From the NCBI RefSeq assembly GCF_033958435.1, contig NC_134138.1:25760598-25824597 (forward strand): 64,000 nucleotides of DNA, read 5' to 3'. The position numbers were made by a program, and so were the translations under genes. The first letter of the stretch is position 1; every line of letters begins with the position of its first letter. Of this stretch, positions 23,685 through 35,690 are shown piece by piece. This DNA is from Carettochelys insculpta (lineage: Eukaryota; Chordata; Testudines; Carettochelyidae). Under the pieces are notes generated by a model. It did not search any database and was not told where the DNA came from. It saw only the letters and a program-made list of their open reading frames with translations.

Positions 23685-23934
23685 GGCTATGTCTACACTA
23701 GAGAGCTGGGGAGACAAAACTCATGGAGCATCTACACACAAAATGCATTTTGTTGACAGAAACTGTCGACAAAAAAAAGGCATGTAGATGCTCCAGGGGG
23801 CCCTTTGGTTGACAGAGAAGCTCAAAAGATCGATCTGCTTTTATGTGTAGATGCGATCTCTCGACAGAAGTTTTGTCAGAACATCTCTTCCGACAGTAAC
23901 ATCTGTAGACAGATGCTTCTAGTGTAGACGTAGC
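23685..23934. mobile_element. TIR element with GGCTATGTCTACACTA ends, ttttgtcgac type
   Basis: The left end ggctatgtctacactaga and the right end tctagtgtagacgtagcc are near-perfect inverted copies. The interior repeats gcatctacacacaaaatgca, tgttgacag and gtcgacaaaa, as in the 4791 element. It is non-coding. Confidence 0.8.
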
Positions 23935-24619
23935 CTGGGAGTTCTGACGCCAAGAAAGACCTCTGAATTTCAAATATAATCTGAGAGATTTTTTCACAGT
24001 CCTAGCTAAAAATAACATTCATTAATATTTTAAGATGGTGTTTCTTTTCACAGTTCTGTATATTTATATAAAATATTTCTGCAGGGCTTCAGCATTTCCT
24101 TTATATTTATCCAAAATAGGCAGATTGTGTTGGCTAAACAGCAGCAGCTAGCCAAACTGTGCTAGAGTGAGGCAGGTTAAAAGGTTGCCAGTGTCCATAA
24201 CAATTAAGGGTAATTGTGTAATGCACACTTTTTGGAAATAAACTGATCCTTCTATATTTATAGGGCAATACAGGTCATGCCATGTGTCCCCCATGTGACT
24301 GTACAAGTTTCTACAGAGCAGAAAACAGGAGGTCAGACAGATGTACTTACAGAAATTCAAAGAGCATGCAGAGGATTGGAAGAGATTATGAAATCTACCC
24401 TGAGTTACAAGAACAGGTGGCTGAGCACTCTGTCACACCCAAGGAGGAATAACAAAAGCTACTGACACTGAAAACATACTGCTGCAGAGAACCTGGCAAT
24501 ACAAAAGTGGAAGATTGGTGGTTGTTTGGAGATCCTTGGAGAGTAAATTTGAGTCAGTAATGGGATTATCAGCCACCACCAATGCTGACTCTTCAATAAA
24601 CTTTAAGGAAGGATGGTCA
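23935..24619. other. Gene-free stretch, nothing recognised
   Basis: Nothing recognised by eye. Confidence 0.3.
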
Positions 24620-24624
24620 AAGGG

Positions 24625-24785
24625 TTAGGATTTGGGTCCAATTTCATGCTCTACCACAGATTCTCTGCATGACCATGGACAAGTCACTTTATCTCCCTGT
24701 GTTTCAGTTCCCCTAACTGTAAAATAGGTAAAAGTACTCCCCTGCTTCACAGGGCTGTTGTCAGATTAAGGCAAGTGGATCCTGG
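24625..24785 (+). mobile_element. MIR-type SINE
   Basis: ctctgcatgaccatggacaa, gtcactttatctccctgtgt, ttcagttcccctaactgtaa and aataggtaaaagtactcccc follow the MIR core and 3' half in order. It is an ancient amniote repeat and somewhat diverged. Confidence 0.75.
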
Positions 24786-26170
24786 GCATGCAGAACCTGG
24801 GGTGGTATGTTCCCACATTGTCACTGGGAGGCCATGCAGAGTCACAGCCAAAAAGCACACTGGAAAATAGGCATCTCCAGGAAGCACCACCCAAGAGATC
24901 TAGGTAACAACAGTCCTCCAGCTAGCCAAGTGTCTCTGCTCAACCCCAGGGGTTAGCCTAGCAACCACTCACTGGGCAACCACACAGACTTTGGCTTGCT
25001 ACAGTGCCAGAGTTCGCCTTCTCTTCTAATCTCTGACTCAGCCTGAGTTTGAGCCCCAATTTCTGCATCTTGATTTTAGCTTTGTACTGCCTCTGATTTC
25101 CAGTCCCCAGACCTGGCCTGACACTTGTTTATGGGACCTGGATTTGCAACTCCTCCAACTTCTGCCCAGCAACTTCTGCTCCTTGTGGGCAAGCCTCAAA
25201 CCAACTGTGACCACTAGGCAAAACCACCTATGCCCTGGTCCCATACTATTTCAATACATTAAAGATCATGAGGGGCTCAACTGAGCCGACGGGGCCATAT
25301 AAGAATAGTAGATGGCAAGCGGGTGTCCTTAATGCCTCTGTTAACAGGAAGTGATGATGCTCATCTCCTCTAAGCAAGCACTCAGCACTTTGCAGGTACA
25401 GGCCCAGCAACGGATAACCCATTGTCAATTTGTCTATGTCACTGGGTAACATCAGATAAGTGTATGAAGCTGCCAAGTCTTTTCTGCAGTAGGTAATTGT
25501 AATCAGGTGCAACTCACAGTCACAGCACCTCTGTTGAGTAAGGCCCAGTTTGCAGGGCCTATCCACTTAAATCAGGTTCTCTATAGTCTCAAGTGTCTGG
25601 TGGCTTTTAAAGTTTCTGGCATAGATGGGACGGTAGAGGAGGAGCAGTACATAAATGATTAGGGGCTTATGGGTTTTAGTCAGTTTAAACTGACTGATCC
25701 TTCTGATGTAGTCCTATGTAAACAATCCGCTGTCCACCACAGCTAAATGTCATCATACACAAATGGCTCAGTCACATTTTTCATGAAGGCGATAGTTGAT
25801 GAGGTCAAAAGTGGAGATGATGGACTGACTGGCAGTAAGGGAATTAACCTGAGTTTCCCGAAGGCAGATGACAGTGATATTTATCAGGAGGCAATGTTTT
25901 CAAGAACAGAGCCTTTTGCAGGTGATTGGCCTTCCACATTCAGCTGTAGCACCTTGAGGGAATGCCCAACATTTATAGTATTTCTTGTCCTGGTCTAGGT
26001 GCACTGTAATAGATATCCAGCAGGTCTGATTCTCTGCTTGCAGGTTTAGGTTCCCCTGAAGGGTAACCAAAGGGTACACAGCAAGAATGTAGGTTCACTG
26101 TCTAGAATGGGAGTCACAGACAAAAGGGACAATTCTCATAGAATGAACACCATGCAAGCTACAGACCCTG
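24786..26170. other. Gene-free stretch with an unexplained open frame
   Basis: A 106-codon - strand frame at 25246-25566 includes DLAASYTYLMLPSDIDKLT and GDEHHHFLLTEAL and reads more like protein than its surroundings. I cannot place it in a family and no splice sites stand out. The rest is unrecognised. Confidence 0.3.
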
Positions 26171-26171
26171 A

Positions 26172-26440
26172 GGCCTAGTCTAAACTAACCTCTCCGCCCC
26201 GCTCCCCTTCAGTCTAAGCTACTCAACTTCAGCTACAAGAATAGTGTAGGTGAAGTCAACATACTTACTGTAATGCCTTATATGCAGCAAGGTTAGTGGG
26301 GGCAGCTCTCCTATCAACTCCGACTCCTCTTCACGTCCTGGTGTAGTAGCAGAGTTAACCAGAGAGTGCTCAGAGGTCAATTTATCCTGTGGTGGATCGA
26401 TTGCTGCAGTGTTGATCCACCATGTAGCGAAGACAAGCCC
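26172..26440. mobile_element. TIR element, about 270 bp
   Basis: The left end ggcctagtctaaactaac and the complement of the right end, gggcttgtcttcgctacat, match imperfectly. A TGA trinucleotide sits on both sides (26169-26171 and 26441-26443), which could be a 3-bp target duplication. It is non-coding. Confidence 0.5.
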
Positions 26441-26445
26441 TGAGC

Positions 26446-26791
26446 TTGATTCTCCACTATCATTCGTCAGGTGTAGTTATTGACATGCGAAGTGGCATTA
26501 AATGCTGCCACTCTGAGCTAATAACGAAAGATGTCTGCAAGAGAGGCCTCAGAGAGGTAGACATCGAGCTGGACAACTGGGAAGAACTAGCAGACGACCG
26601 CAGCAGATGGAGGCAGGGGTTACACAAGGGCCTTTAGAAGGGCGAGATGAGGATCAGACAGCTAAAAGAGGAGAAGCGAGCGCACAGAAAGCACACTAAG
26701 GACTTGCCAGACACCCACCACATCTGCAAGAGATGCAGCAAGGACTGTCACTCTCATGTGAGTCTTCATAGTCACAGTAGACGCTGTAAAT
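26446..26791 (+). pseudogene. 3' end of a non-LTR retrotransposon ORF with C-terminal zinc finger
   Basis: The frame encodes CCHSELITKDVCKRGL, DIELDNWEELADDRSRWRQG, then a stop at 26635, and in the same frame continues to HHICKRCSKDCHSHVSL and HSHSRRCK with a final stop at 26789. A Trp-rich DRxxWRxx helix followed by C-x2-C, H and H/C residues is the usual C-terminal tail of several non-LTR retrotransposon ORFs. The clade is not clear. It abuts the TIR element at 26172, which may have truncated its 5' side. Confidence 0.6.
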
Positions 26792-26799
26792 GAAGTCCT

Positions 26800-28278
26800 C
26801 AATTGAAACTATAAAGGGCGCGATCCATAGTCTATGCAGACTGATGGATGCCTACCAATTGTGCCCTCAGGTGTAAAATACTCTACAACAGAGTGGAGCA
26901 TTCGCCCCAGTGTGCCTTTACATACTCAAGTTAAAGAACAATCCTGGAGTATATTAAGGTTTGGATATTTTACATTTTAAAAAGTGTATGTAAACAGACC
27001 TCCCCACACCACCTACCAACCCTTTCTTCCTTAGTGGCTCACATAAGGCATGTATGGGTGTAGTGCAAACAAGTGTACAGTGGCAGTTCTTTGGCAGAGA
27101 CTTAGTCCATCTTTCAGTGCTGTATTTAATAACTGTAGATGGCACTTAACAGAATAGATGTGCCAACATGTGTCAGGCCAGCACCTGAACAAAATAAGGA
27201 CTTACCTCTGACATCAATCACTTATTCTTTGCCAATTCAAATGCACTGTGCTTCCAGAAAAGGCAAACCAAAGAAGCCTATTGAAACACTTTAGGTTAAT
27301 CTCTCACAGTGAAGTCAGATTTATAAGCCCTCGATTTAAATGGGCAGAGATAGTCAATGAGTGGCCTTCAACACTGCTCTCCCCACCTTTGCTTCAATGG
27401 AACCTGAATTCACATACTGACAGAGTATGTTGCAAGGCTCTAAGCTGGTGTTTTTCCAGTTTTCCCTTAAAGCCAAGGATTAATTAAGGTTTTGTGATGA
27501 GTTACAAGAAGAAAGATCCATTTGGAGATTCTTTTTGGGCTAATAATTCTCTGTGAACATTTATGTACTTTAAAAGGGTTGTAAAATCCTTAGAATTCCC
27601 GATACACTGAGTTTATTAATTATAGGTGAGGTTGAGTAGTTACACCCATGGTTAAGATTCCCTAACACTTTCCATAATAAGATACCATTTTCTCTTGCTT
27701 ATAACGATGCTACACTTTAATTGTTCAGGCTGAAGTTTTTCATGCCAACTAGATGTACGCCAAGTGTTTGACTTAAGTTATTTGTTTTAAGTTTCAGCTA
27801 ACAAAGTCCAGTCATCTCCAAGAATAACGTTAGAAGAAAAACATTGTTTTCCCCAAGTTACAAAACGTTCTTGCAACCTTTAAATTGAGAAGTTAATCTG
27901 ATAAGGGAATCTCCACAATGTCAGGGACAAGCCTTTTGTTGTCCCCATGAAAGTCCACCCACATTTTACCTGCTTTCCACCTCTGGAAAAACAATCGCAG
28001 CTCACACATGACCATTAGAGGTTTATTAGACTGTGGCAAACTAAATTATCTGAAGATTCCATCAGCACTGAAGAAGCTCTATCTCCGGACAACTCTTACA
28101 TGTGACTGGATTCTCTGTGTGTGAGTGCATGTAAGTGAGATTCCCACCAAGCTACTGAGCTTGCTCCAGTTCAGGGTTCCAAGGACTGAGCAGGGCTTTC
28201 CCTGCAATTCCTTCTCTAGTATAGTTGGAGCTGCTATAGTGTCATGCTCTGGAACTAAGATCAGGGATCTCTGTTTCT
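26800..28278. other. Gene-free stretch, nothing recognised
   Basis: AT-rich sequence. Nothing recognised. Confidence 0.3.
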
Positions 28279-28325
28279 GTGCATGTCTACACAGCAGCCT
28301 TATTTCAAAATAAACTATTCTGGAA

Positions 28326-28742
28326 GGCAGCATCTACACTAACAAGTTCTTTTGAAATATTTTTTGAAAGAAGGGAGCTCTTTCAAAAGATCCTGCGGAG
28401 CATCTACACACAAAAAGCGTTCTTTCAAAAGTAAATCAAAAGAATGCAGTGCTCCTTTTGAAAGTGCTCTTCCACTCCCATTTCAGGAATAACACCTTCT
28501 TTAGAAAGCTTCCTTAGAAAGAAAACGTGTATACGCTCCACAAGGCCCTTCTTTCTAAAGAGCTGTCCTCATGGTGCCTGATTTGATCCCTAGCCTGTTT
28601 TTTCAAAAGAGTGAGGGCTGTGTGGACACTCTCTTTGAAAGCAGATCACTCTTTTATCTGCTTTTTTGTATGCGGACACACTCTTTCAAAAGAAGTTCTG
28701 TAACAGCTCCTTTCAAAAGATTGCTGTAGTGTAGACGTAGCT
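28326..28742. mobile_element. TIR element inserted within the nested block
   Basis: The left end ggcagcatctacactaac and the right end tagtgtagacgtagct are inverted copies. The interior is full of cttttgaaa and tttcaaaaga words and gcatctacacacaaaaagcg. It is non-coding. Confidence 0.65.
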
Positions 28743-28971
28743 GAAGAGATCTTCCAGAATAGTTTATTTAGAAATAAGACTGCTACACACAAAAATGCAT
28801 TTCAAAATAGCTGAGCGCTATTATGAAATCCAGCATCCACACACAATAGAGTCTGTTTCAAAATAGAGTTACTGAATGCCCTATGGCTTATTTTGAAATA
28901 GGCCCTATTCCCTGTCCACACAGCTCCTATTTCGAAATACCTGTTTCAAAATAGGTGCTACTCCTCATATA

Positions 28972-29431
28972 GCCCGTGTCTACACTAGCCCAAATCTTTG
29001 AAATGGCCATACAACTAGCTGTTTCGATGATTACTAATGAGGCACTGAAATGCATATTCAGCGCCTCATTAGCTTGTCGCCGTCCGCGGCTCTTCAAAAT
29101 TGCCGCTTTTTGCTGCCACACGGCTCATCCAGACAGGGGTCCTTTTCAAAAGGATCCCGGGAACTTCAAAATCTCCTTATTCCAATCAACAGATAGGACT
29201 GTAGAGGTCATCAGCACATGAGAATAAGGGGTTTTTGAAGTTCCTGGGGTCCTTTTGGAAAGGACCCCATCTGGACGAGCCGCATGGCAGCAAAAAGCGG
29301 CAATTTCAACGAGCTGCAGCTGACGGCATGCTAATGAGGCACTGAATATGCATTTCAGCGCCTCATTAGTAATCTTCGAAATGGCCATTTGCATGGCTAT
29401 TTTGAAGATTTGGGCTAGTGCAGATGTAGCC
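28972..29431. mobile_element. Long palindromic TIR element with about 230-bp arms
   Basis: The left arm gtgtctacactagcccaaat, gcgcctcattagctt, aaaagcgg complement and aaaggatcccgggaacttc is mirrored by gaagttcctggggtcctttt through gatttgggctagtgcagatg. The centre near 29195 contains attccaatcaaca. The frames found on opposite strands at 28927-29433 are mirror images of the palindrome. Confidence 0.85.
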
Positions 29432-29436
29432 ACAAC

Positions 29437-29831
29437 GGCTACATCTACACTAGCATTCCTCTTTCAAAACTGGCATGCAAATGAGGGAAATCAAAAATGC
29501 AAATGAGGCACAGATTTACATATCTGGTGCCTCATTTGCATATTCTTCTTTCAAAAGAAGAAAAGCAGTGTAGATGTGGCTCTTTTGAAAGTAAACCCCA
29601 TCTTCAAAAGAACCATTCTTCCTATATTTTTTTCAAGGAAGAAGGGTTCTTTCAAAGATGGGGTTCAGTTTCTAGAGAGCTGCATCTACACTGCTTTTTT
29701 TCTTCTGAAAGAAGCTCCGTCGAAAGAATAATATGCAAATGAGGTGCCTGATACGTAAATATGTGCCTCATTTGCTTTTTCAATTTCCTTCATTTGCATG
29801 CCTCTTTTGAAAGAAGAGTGCAAGTATAGCC
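29437..29831. mobile_element. Palindromic TIR element, oct-like ATGCAAAT-rich
   Basis: The left end ggctacatctacactagcat, two atgcaaatgag words and agtaaaccccatcttcaaaa mirror the right half, and the arms meet at about 29625-29640. It is the same family as 42370-42781 and the half-copy at 15648. Confidence 0.85.
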
Positions 29832-29909
29832 ACAGCCCCAGAGGTTTACCCATTTCAAAATAAGCTGTAGACTCTCGCAAAGTTATTTTGAAATAACTTT
29901 GTTGTGTAG

Positions 29910-30709
29910 ACATGCCCTCAGTGCCCACCTTCAGTGCCCAGATGGTCAGGCATAGAAGAGAAAGCAGCTTTGACTAGGATGCAGACCAGCAATGGGCAAC
30001 CTAGGCTAGAGACAGCCCTGCATGAGCAGCCCCCCTTCATCTCAGTGAGCCACAAGATTGTCATAACCAAGGTGGTTTCCCAGGATAGGGTAGTTTTGCT
30101 AATTGCATTTGCATGCCTAGAATTTGTGGGGTTTGTCAACTGAACCGTGGCAGCTCTTTGATTGGATGAAGAAGCAGCACACAGCTGTCACAGTCAATGT
30201 TATGAGCAATTAGCACACACCTCATTTCACCTGCCCTTGTTTTTTGTTTGTGAATCGCTTGAGTATTATGGTAAGGACTCAGTAGAAAGAGTCATTAGGA
30301 AATATATAATTCTGTATCCAGTACAGAGTTTGGATGATATGGTAAACGTGTTCAGGCAATATCTTGAATAATGACTGTAAAAAGCAATATTGACTAATTA
30401 TCCTTTCAGTGAACACCATGTCAGTACATTGTGTTTGGGGTTTAATCCTCCATGTCCATTGCTGAGTACAGTCTATTCCTGAGCCTGTGGCGAGTCGCTC
30501 AATTTTCTCCCAGGATCGAACACATTTTCAATCATTGCTTTTTTATGAGGAATCTTGTATGTGGGTTACTTTTACAGTTCTGCAGGGCAGCTTCCTTTTG
30601 ACCTTCCCTACCACACTTCATACTCAATCTGTGTAGACTGACAACTTCTCCCAAGACACAAGTAGTTGCAGGTTTCTTTGTAGATGAATCTGTAACTTTT
30701 GGTTTTTAC
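29910..30709. other. Gene-free stretch, nothing recognised
   Basis: Nothing recognised by eye. Confidence 0.3.
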
Positions 30710-30711
30710 GG

Positions 30712-30905
30712 ATACGGTTGTTAACCCTAAATCAACCCCTTTTACCTCGGGAGAGCTGGTCTAAATTTGTCTGGTTTCTCCCCTTTTACCTGTCCAGTTT
30801 GGGTGACCCTTCCAGGAGCTGTATTTCCACTGGCATAGCCTTCCAGGTCATTGAGACACACAAGCCATCTCAGGATGTGGAGAAGATCTACTCAGATTGA
30901 AGGAC
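30712..30905 (+). repeat. Conserved-looking repeat module of uncertain origin
   Basis: cccttttacctcgggagagc, ttgtctggtttctccccttt, tacctgtccagtttgggtga and tcattgagacacacaagcc form a module that I associate, from memory, with the non-coding end of a retroelement found in many animal genomes. No termini or tail are visible here. Confidence 0.35.
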
Positions 30906-31885
30906 AACAACTGGAGTACTCCTGGAGTCAGTGAGCAGTGAGTCAGAGGAGACCTATGTGCCACTTGGGATATAAGGATTTAAGTCAAGTAAGTTAAGTC
31001 AGTTTTACAGTTCTTGATACAAAGGATGGTCCTTCTTTGCAAAAATTCCCAAGCTGGCCACTCCTGAAGTAGGACAAATTCAGTGCCAGCAGAGACTAGC
31101 CAAGATGAGTCATGGAGCGGGCCAGAGGAAATCCAAACTCAGACCCAGAGTCAGATTTTGCAGCTGCCCCCCTGTCTTTATATAATAGACTGAACCAAAA
31201 ACCTGGATCCCATTTCCAGATTTTTTGTTGCTTGCGATCCACATCCTTAGTTTATGGTCTGCAACCATCTCTACGAATGATGCCAGAATGCACTTTATTG
31301 TACTTCCTAGGAAAGTATATATTTTTACAAATGTTTAGTCCCTTTTACCCATTAGTTAGTCATTTTCAACATGAGTTAGTCTTATCTGCACCAGTCCCAG
31401 ATTGCTCCTAAACGGCAAATTCTGTATAATCCGTACCATTTGTGCACAGCCAGTTTCCCTTACTTGCCTTTTGGTTTTCAATACATCATTGTTATGAAAG
31501 GCCTGCTCATCCTCTGTGGTGTCTGGCTTAGTGGGTGGGTGAAGTTTTGGCCACTGAGCCTAACACTCAAAGAAGAAGAGGTGAGAGTGATCATTCAGAC
31601 TATGAGTCAGAGCAGCTGTACAGCACATGGTCAAGACTAAAGCTTGTGGTGGGTTGTCCACCCCAACAATGTTTAAATTAAGATTGAATGTTTCTCTATA
31701 AAATAAGCTCTAGTTCAAACAAAAATTAATTCAGAGAATTTCTGTGACCCGTGCGCCAGAGGATATGAGAGTGAATGATCACCAGGGATCCTAGAAATCT
31801 GTTTGCTGTGGAAAAACCTGGAATTTGCATTTTTTACAGAGAATCTTTTGTTTTTACATTTTGTGAAGAAAAAAAAAAACCCAAA
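30906..31885. other. Gene-free stretch, nothing recognised
   Basis: Nothing recognised by eye. Confidence 0.3.
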
Positions 31886-31887
31886 TA

Positions 31888-32057
31888 CAGTAGTCCCCCA
31901 TTTAGCCAGGCTTCCGTTATCCAGTTCTCCATATTAACCAGACTGGGGCTGACAGCCCAAACCCCACTGGCTGGCACTCAAATCTCCAGATTATCCAAAT
32001 TATTGCTTATCTGACCTGGACCGATCCCAGTTAGGGCCGATAAATGGGGTTCCACTG
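31888..32057. mobile_element. Short pogo/Tigger-like MITE
   Basis: The left end cagtagtcccccatttagcc and the complement of the right end, cagtggaaccccatttatcg, match. TA precedes the left end, but the right side is followed by GA, so the target duplication is damaged or the boundary is off by a few bases. Confidence 0.6.
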
Positions 32058-32818
32058 GATTGTGGGTAAAGAAACTAAAATTCTGATTCCATTTTAATCA
32101 CCTATTTTAAATGGCTTTTATCTGAGAGGTTTTTTTAATCATGGAAAATTAGGACCACTGCTGATCACCGATGATCTGGAATAATACGCAATAAATCTGT
32201 GAAATCTTTGCTTGTGCAAGATAATGTGTGTAGTCTATGATGGATATTCTGTCACTGCAAGTTGCCACATGACGATATCCTCTGCCCTTTCCTTGCCCTG
32301 AGGGATGTTCATCTTACCACAACTGGTCTATCTTGTTTTTCACTGCATGTCCTAAAAGGAAGCCTTTGACTGGTCACTGCCAGAGAAACGTCCTGATACT
32401 CTTTCCAGAGACAGCAGTTCTTCAGACTGCCACAGAGTTCTATCTTTCCTTTCTCTGCCGTTTGTGGCTGCTCTGCCCTGTCACAGTTGGCATCTCGTAG
32501 CGCATAATTCTATTCTGAAAAGCACCTGTGTAAAATAGACGTTGTAAGGGTTCTACTGTTACTGCCTCCTAATAATTTGAGTCCAATGTACTCACAGACA
32601 CAAAGGTTTTTTTCTAGCTGCCAGCCCTGCAGACTTCACCTGAGATCTGTGAGTTCAGCTGCAGCCTTACCCTCTCACATAGGATTACCAGCAGCAAGGG
32701 TTCTGCATTGCCAGTGTTACCTATGTAACCCCAGAGGCACTGAGGCCACTGGCAAGGGAGAGTGAAGTGTCTGCTCTACAACCTTAGCTGAGTGGCAGCT
32801 GGCTGTCAGTTCATGCTG
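32058..32818. other. Gene-free stretch, nothing recognised
   Basis: Nothing recognised by eye. Confidence 0.3.
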
Positions 32819-33200
32819 TAGAGGCACATGGCTTTAGCCCCTAAGCAGGCCCCCGATGGTGGGGGGTGGGGTGCAAAGAGGGGCAATTGCCCCAGAGCCT
32901 GGCATTTGAAAGGGGCTTTGCGCTCTGGCCACTACCACAACTACTCTGGTGGTGGCAGTGGCCGAAGCTCCAGGCTCCTTTGAAATGCTGTGACAGCACT
33001 GTGCTCTGAGGAAGTGTGGGAGCCAGCGCCTTAGCACTTGGCAGCACCTTAGTGCTAAGGACTGACTGCTCTAGGCCCACACCCTTCCACCCTAGGCTCC
33101 ACCCCTTCCAGGGTATGGAGCTGGGACCCCCTCCCACCTTGCTCCTAGGCCCAAGGTGGGTGTCGACCTGGCTGCGCCTCAGGTGGCAGGCTCATTCACA
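32819..33200. repeat. GC-rich dispersed repeat related to 45770-46060
   Basis: gcatttgaaaggggctttgc, ggccgaagctccaggctcct and cctttgaaatgctgtgacag have counterparts in the 45.8 kb block (tttcaaaggggcctggaact, gctgaagcttcagtcccctc). It is probably the interior of another hAT-like family. The ends are not defined. Confidence 0.4.
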
Positions 33201-34232
33201 CGTATAATTCCACTGTCTTTCAGGGACATCTGTGTGATTTCATTCTCTCCACAGGGTTTGCACAACTGTACCTGTCTTTGCATTTATAATTCACTTGGAT
33301 GAACAGGGTACTATACACCTTTCTCTAGGATGAGGTCAGAATCCATTCTGAGTCCTTTAAGTAATTGTTCCCTTTGACTCTTCTGTTTAATTTTTCAGCA
33401 TTCAAAAAATATCTCCCCAAAGAATATATCTGCTCAAAGAATATACCATATACTTCATGGATCTTTCCGTGCGCAATGTAAAAGTGCATGTTCCCATTGA
33501 AATCAATTGTTAAATATAGATTTCTAGACTATTTCTCGTAACATACTTCTCATAACATAAATGAGGGAATGGGGAGCTGTAAGTTTCCCATAAGAATTTA
33601 TTCATGCAGAAGGATCATATCTTAACCTCAGATGTATGAGAGTTGTTCCTATTAACAACAGGAGCTGTCTATGCACAGCTGAGGCCACACTTAAGCCTTC
33701 CGTGTATCTGATCTTCGTCAAACACTCAAGTCAAGCTCAGGACGACAGGATCTGGAGGCATCTGGATGGGAGCCACTTTTGGTGGTTTTATGCTGTTTTC
33801 TTCCTGTTGAAACTTTCAAGAGAAACCAAACAAGCCTGTGATTTCTTATTCTTCTTTCTATTTTGGGAAATAACCTTTGCCACAATTACAGAGATTTGCA
33901 GGACAGAGAGCCAAACTCTACCATTAGATCTGTAGGGCTGATCTCAGATAAGCACTGGAGTTGAAGTATTTTTTGGCTAAAACATGTAACTGAGGATCCA
34001 TGGGATTCTTGCATGCACCGAACATTGTTTTCAACTGGATCAAGGCCATTCATGCATTTGGGATACTTGAGGTTTGGCCAAAAGGGGGCAGTTTCAGCAC
34101 AGTACACTACTATGGCAGACTCCAGGACTGTAGAATTTAGCTCTCAGTCCATACAATGGGGATGTCTAATAGCTCAAGAACAAACCAATGTTAGAGAGTC
34201 AAACATATTTTTATCAGTCACGGTTGTCATTT
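33201..34232. other. Gene-free stretch, nothing recognised
   Basis: Nothing recognised by eye. Confidence 0.3.
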
Positions 34233-34295
34233 GCAAAAACAACAAGGAGTCCTGTGGTACCTTAGCAACTAACAGATTCACTTGGGCATCAGCCA
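34233..34295 (+). mobile_element. Fragment of the foldback family
   Basis: aaaacaacaaggagtcctgt and ggtaccttagcaactaacag match the arm of the 8977 and 41097 copies. It is about 60 bp only. Confidence 0.6.
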
Positions 34296-34989
34296 TGTCA
34301 TCTGCCCAGTAAAAGTAATCTTCTATAATTTCACAATGAAGCAATATCTCACCCAATGCAGCTGCTACAGCATTCCGCCTTTTAGGTGAATTAAAGTGTC
34401 GGTAGAGATGGGGAAAAGACATTCCCTAGATCCAAACACCCATGAACTTTGGGGAAGTTCAGTTCCAGACCTGAACTTTGAGGTCTAGGCCCAGCTTCTG
34501 TTGCAATGAACCACCCCCAGTCCTTGACCATGAGGGACTGTGGTTGTCTTTGTCTTTGGGGGTGTGTCCCAGTGCTCAGGGGCTTAGGTCCCTCAGCCTG
34601 CAGAAGGAGGATTAGTAGGGGAGCCTGAGACCTTCCACTCCACCAGGATCTGGCCCAGGGTCCTATGAGGGCAAAAAAGGGAGCTGACACTCAGAAGTAC
34701 CACAAGAGTGCCCTCCGTAGGCTGCTTCCTACTGCCCTGCTATTGTCCAATGTTAGTTGTCTGTAACAGGAGAATGTGAAGGGGCTCAGCTTAGCACCTG
34801 GCACCTCTTTGCAGCCAGGCATGGCATGGTAATTCTCTCCTTCCTAGCGCACCAGTGGGCTCTTTCAGACCTTGGCTCTGTAACCAGGTCAGTTTCTAAT
34901 CTCTCCCATTTGGGGTAATCTATAAATAAAACCTGAGGAATCAATACAAATAAACTAGGTTAGCATGGCTGGGGGGAGGAAATTCCTCC
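34296..34989. other. Gene-free stretch, nothing recognised
   Basis: Nothing recognised by eye. Confidence 0.25.
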
Positions 34990-35690
34990 TCTCAGGGTCT
35001 ATCAGTTGCCAACTATTAAGCATACAAAACTGAATTCCTTTGCCAATCCCCTGCCCTGCCTCTTCTGCAAGGTTCTGCTCCTGCTTGGCCCCTTCTCTGA
35101 GGCCCCATCCCCGCCTTATTTGCTGTCACCAGCCACCCCTCCTTCATTTTAATGGGCTGGAGTGGGGGGTGCAGCAGGCCACTAGGGCTCTGGTTGGGGA
35201 TGGAGGCTCCAAGGTGGGACCAGAAATGAAGGGTTCTGGGTGAATGATGGGGCTTCAGGATTGGGCAGGAGGATGAGGTGCAGGCTCTGCAGTGGGGCTG
35301 GTGATGAAGAGTTTGGGGTGTAGAAAAGGGCTCCAGGATGGGGGCTGGGACTGAGGTGTTCAGTGTTCAGAGTGTGGGAGGGGCCTCCAGGCTGAGGCAA
35401 ACGATTGGTGCATATGGGCTCTGAGCTGGAGCTGTGAGTTCTGGGGTGGGGCCAGAAATCAGGGGTTCAGGGTATGGGAGGAGGCTCTGGGCTAGGGAAA
35501 GGAGGTTGAGAGAGGATGCAGGGAACAGGCACAGGGAGGGGGCTCAGGGCTGGGGTAGGCATTTGAGGTATGGGAGGGGTGAAGACTCTGGGAGGGAGAG
35601 TGGTAGTGGGAGGGGACCCCAGGCTGTGATAGGAGGTTGGGGTGCAGGCTTTGGCAGCACTTACCTCAGGAGGTGCCCAATAAACTGTGA
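34990..35690. repeat. GC-rich degenerate repeat, probable hAT interior
   Basis: ggggtgcaggctctg-, gctctgggctggg- and gaggttggggtgcag-type words recur, the complement of the vocabulary in 21500-21760. Termini were not located. The frames here are low-complexity. Confidence 0.35.

Larger units (their letters stand above)
28279..29909. mobile_element. Block of nested TIR/palindromic elements
   Basis: The outer ends gcatgtctacacagcag and ttgttgtgtagacatgc are inverted copies and enclose at least three further elements (28326, 28972 and 29437). The outer element uses ttatttcaaaataa-type words. One pair of arms, aaactattctggaag at 28312-28326 and cttccagaatagttt at 28751-28765, brackets the 28326 insertion. 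The order of insertion can be partly read from the interruptions. Confidence 0.6.

Noticed and set aside
28279..29909. A CRISPR-like array because of repeated short words
   Set aside because: The repeats are inverted, irregularly spaced and part of eukaryotic TIR elements.
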